From Saprospiraceae bacterium (lineage in GTDB: Bacteria; Bacteroidota; Bacteroidia; Chitinophagales; Saprospiraceae): a DNA stretch of 7,871 nt. Location: assembly GCA_014379065.1 (NCBI GenBank), contig JACMMM010000367.1, positions 1 through 7,871 of the forward strand, read 5' to 3'. Positions 6,173 through 7,871 of this stretch are shown here, piece by piece. Each line of letters starts with the position of its first letter. The first letter of the stretch is position 1. The notes under the pieces are model-generated. The model did no database searches, was not told the DNA's origin, and was given only the letters and a program-made list of their open reading frames with translations. The translations under genes were made by a program, and so were the position numbers.

Positions 6173-7150
6173 ATGGATTCAAAATCGCTCTTCCTATTCA
6201 TCATCTCCTTACTCAGTCTCTCCTCCAATGTTCACGCACAACAGGGCCTCCTGGCCGAATACTTCAACGGCAAGAATTTTGACCAAAAAGTGCTGACCCG
6301 CACAGATGCCCAGATCAATTTTGTTTGGGACAACGTCGCGCCCGCGCCCGGGCTTGACCCTCATGTTTTTTCGGTTCGTTGGACGGGTAAGATAAAATCT
6401 CCTGAAACCGGCACCTATTTGTTTCGCGCCCATGTGGACGATGGCATCCGCGTTATGGTGGACGGTAAAAAGGTAATCAATGCTTGGGGAATGCACGATT
6501 CTGAACGATTTGTGGGTGAAATTTACTTGAAGGCAGGGCAACAGTACAGTCTTCAAGTGGAGTATTTCAACGCACTCTTTGAAGGCGAAATCCAACTCTT
6601 TTGGCAGTTGCCAAGCGAGGCGCCCGTTTTCCAAGGCTTGCTCGGGTACAACGACCATCTAATTGACAGTCGCTTCTTTTCTCTCCCCGTTTCGCCGCCC
6701 AAGCCTATTACACCGACGAGTACCAAACCAGTAATACCGACGGCCAAACAGCCGGTGGCAAAACAATTGCCAACTCCTTTGAAACCCGCCAAAATCGCCA
6801 AGGATACCCTGGAAAAATACCTGCCCAAAAACATCCTCTTCGTAAAAAGCAAAAGCATCATGTTGCCTGAATCGGAACCCGAATTGGACAGGTTGGCTGG
6901 TTTCCTTTTGCGCAACCCGAAATACGGCCTCGCCATCGAAGGCCATACCGATCATATTGGCGATGCCGCCAAAAACCTGCTGCTTTCCGAGCAACGCGCC
7001 CAAACCGTGGCCATTTATCTGACGCAAAAAGGAATTGCTGCTCAGCGAATTACAACAAAAGGATATGGCGACACGCGACCTTTGGTAAGAGAGCAGGCAG
7101 GCGTTCCCAATGAAAAAAACCGAAGGGTGGAGTTTTTGATTCAGGAATAA
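6173..7150 (+). CDS. Secreted PA14-domain protein with C-terminal OmpA-like peptidoglycan-binding domain
   Basis: The product is 325 residues. The signal peptide is 1-22, with a hydrophobic core LFLFIISLLSL and likely cleavage after VHA. The PA14 domain runs about 24-150: QGLLAEYFNG at the start, RTDAQINFVW (43-52), FSVRWTGKI (66-74), TGTYLFRAHVDDGIRVMVDG (79-98) and LKAGQQYSLQVEYF (119-132). Asp89-Asp90 match the acidic pair that binds Ca2+ and sugar in some PA14 lectins. A Pro/Lys/Thr-rich linker covers about 172-210. The OmpA-like domain is about 215-325, with IEGHTDHIGD (255-264), LSEQRAQTVAIYL (271-283), TKGYGDTRPL (295-304) and NEKNRRVEF (313-321). Asp260 and the Arg317/318 pair fit the diaminopimelate-binding residues of the family. 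The protein probably tethers a glycan-binding module to the cell wall from the periplasm or outer membrane. ATG 6173 is chosen over an in-frame TTG at 6086 because it places the signal peptide at the N-terminus. No Shine-Dalgarno is visible. Confidence 0.9.
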   Translation: MDSKSLFLFIISLLSLSSNVHAQQGLLAEYFNGKNFDQKVLTRTDAQINFVWDNVAPAPGLDPHVFSVRWTGKIKSPETGTYLFRAHVDDGIRVMVDGKKVINAWGMHDSERFVGEIYLKAGQQYSLQVEYFNALFEGEIQLFWQLPSEAPVFQGLLGYNDHLIDSRFFSLPVSPPKPITPTSTKPVIPTAKQPVAKQLPTPLKPAKIAKDTLEKYLPKNILFVKSKSIMLPESEPELDRLAGFLLRNPKYGLAIEGHTDHIGDAAKNLLLSEQRAQTVAIYLTQKGIAAQRITTKGYGDTRPLVREQAGVPNEKNRRVEFLIQE

Positions 7151-7228
7151 ACAGGATGATAAAATGTTTTAGTTTACTTTTTGCCTCTCGAAGCGATATA
7201 TCTCTACACCATTGATTTCAAAAACTCA

Positions 7229-7247
7229 CCCGGAACAGAGGTCCGGG
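7229..7247 (+). other. Short GC hairpin in the intergenic region before the last gene
   Basis: CCCGGA (7229-7234) and TCCGGG (7242-7247) can pair across a 7-base loop. It lies 78 bases after the PA14-OmpA stop and 41 bases before the next ATG. No T-run follows, so it is not a standard terminator; it may be a leader structure or chance. Elsewhere in 7151-7288 I see no gene, only a lone AACAGGAT-like stretch straight after the stop codon. Confidence 0.25.
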
Positions 7248-7288
7248 GCATATCCTAACCAGTTTCTTTTCAAAAAATCTTCTTGACT

Positions 7289-7871
7289 ATGAAGCATTCT
7301 ACCCTCCAACTGGTGACCGCCCTTTGGCTTGCCGCCGCCCATTTTGCGCTTGCCCAAACCGCCACCATCGGAAAGCCGCCCGTGGACAACCCCTTGTCCG
7401 TGATCAATTTCGGTCCTGCCACCCTGCCTTTGCAGAACATGAACAACCCTTCTACCTATATCCCTGAGGCCCAGAGCGCCGCGCTGCTCGACTCCCTGCT
7501 CCCGTACGTCAAGGGCGTGCGGACTTTTGAGACCCAAAAAGGGCTCGAATTGGTCCCCAAACTGGCGAAGGATCGTGGCCTCTGTGTGCGCACCGTGAAA
7601 ATGATTCCGGGGACGGGGCGGCTCGACATGGATGATTTCGGTCGCCTCATCAACGGCAGAACGAAACTGGTCGCAATAGGCGCGGCGTCGAACGCGCTTG
7701 GCACCATCAACGATGTGCGCATCGCAACCGACATAGCCCATGAAGCCGGCGCCTTGGTTCTCGTGGACGCTGTTCACTACGCCCCACATTGCCTGCCTGA
7801 TGTCCGCGCGATTGGCTGCGACTTCCTTGTTTGCTCCGCCTACAAATTCTACGGGCCTCACATCGGTATTC
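7289..7871 (+). CDS. Chimeric open frame: exported GH17-like N-terminus joined to class V aminotransferase (3' end outside window)
   Basis: 194 residues run from ATG 7289 to the window edge without a stop. Residues 1-22 are a signal peptide (hydrophobic core, cleavage after ALA). Residues ~37-97 (VINFGPATLP, YIPEAQSAALLDSLLPYVKG, VRTFETQKGLELVPKLAKDRG) resemble the first strands of bacterial GH17 beta-1,3-glucanases. From about residue 97 on, the chain changes family: VRTVKMIPGTGRLDMDDF, TKLVAIGAASNALGTIND (125-142), ALVLVDAVHYAPH (155-167) and GCDFLVCSAYKFYGPHIG (176-193). These match cytoplasmic class V aminotransferases of the cysteine-desulfurase-like (VC1184/TIGR01976) type, with Asp160 as the cofactor-nitrogen Asp and Lys186 as the PLP Schiff-base Lys. 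The first part of the aminotransferase fold is absent. G+C is the same on both sides (about 62% and 63% in 60-base samples). A functional exported fusion is unlikely; a deletion fusion or an assembly chimera is more plausible. Confidence 0.8.
   Translation, partial: MKHSTLQLVTALWLAAAHFALAQTATIGKPPVDNPLSVINFGPATLPLQNMNNPSTYIPEAQSAALLDSLLPYVKGVRTFETQKGLELVPKLAKDRGLCVRTVKMIPGTGRLDMDDFGRLINGRTKLVAIGAASNALGTINDVRIATDIAHEAGALVLVDAVHYAPHCLPDVRAIGCDFLVCSAYKFYGPHIGI

Noticed and set aside
7141..7160. Lone AACAGGAT-like copy overlapping the stop of the PA14-OmpA gene
   Set aside because: It resembles one unit of the outer shell at 5729-6028, but there is no 9-base phasing and no opposite arm nearby.
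7226..7861. 211-residue reverse-strand open frame at the right end
   Set aside because: It is the shadow of the + strand frame that shows a signal peptide and a recognisable aminotransferase PLP motif; the reverse product resembles no family I know.

Overview
The window looks like a chromosomal segment of a Bacteroidota bacterium, possibly a Saprospirales-type environmental species (inference). The reasons are two roughly 800-residue FtsX/MacB-type permeases in tandem, the near absence of Shine-Dalgarno sequences before the starts, a PA14-OmpA surface protein, a small lipoprotein, and intergenic palindromes of a kind I associate from memory with this phylum. Sampled G+C is about 36% in the first 120 bases, about 53% in a permease sample, and about 62-65% in most of the last gene. 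Everything supported as coding reads on the + strand.

Layout: (1) 3-215, the C-terminal tail of an unrecognised, AT-rich, charged helical protein entering from the left. (2) 297-785, a 162-residue lipoprotein with a lipocalin-like (DUF6265-like) core. (3) 797-866, a perfect 29-bp inverted repeat whose arms each hold three copies of CACATAG at 9-bp spacing. (4) 885-3266 and 3277-5712, two tandem paralogous eight-helix ABC permeases separated by 10 bases, probably one transcript; no ATPase gene is in the window. (5) 5713-6172, 460 noncoding bases dominated by three roughly concentric palindromes, with possible regulatory direct repeats near the next gene. (6) 6173-7150, a secreted PA14 + OmpA-like protein. 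(7) 7289 to the right edge, an open frame whose first ~95 residues look like the start of an exported GH17-type glucanase and whose remainder looks like the PLP-binding part of a class V aminotransferase (cysteine-desulfurase-like).

The permeases probably belong to an export or envelope-stress/lipoprotein-handling machine that borrows its ATPase from elsewhere. The lipoprotein, the PA14-OmpA protein and the GH17-like N-terminus are all envelope or exported proteins, but nothing here proves they act together. The observations most worth following are the chimeric last gene (true fusion or assembly artefact) and the nested palindromes at 5729-6028. I did not find convincing evidence of a complete new defence, mobile or biosynthetic system.
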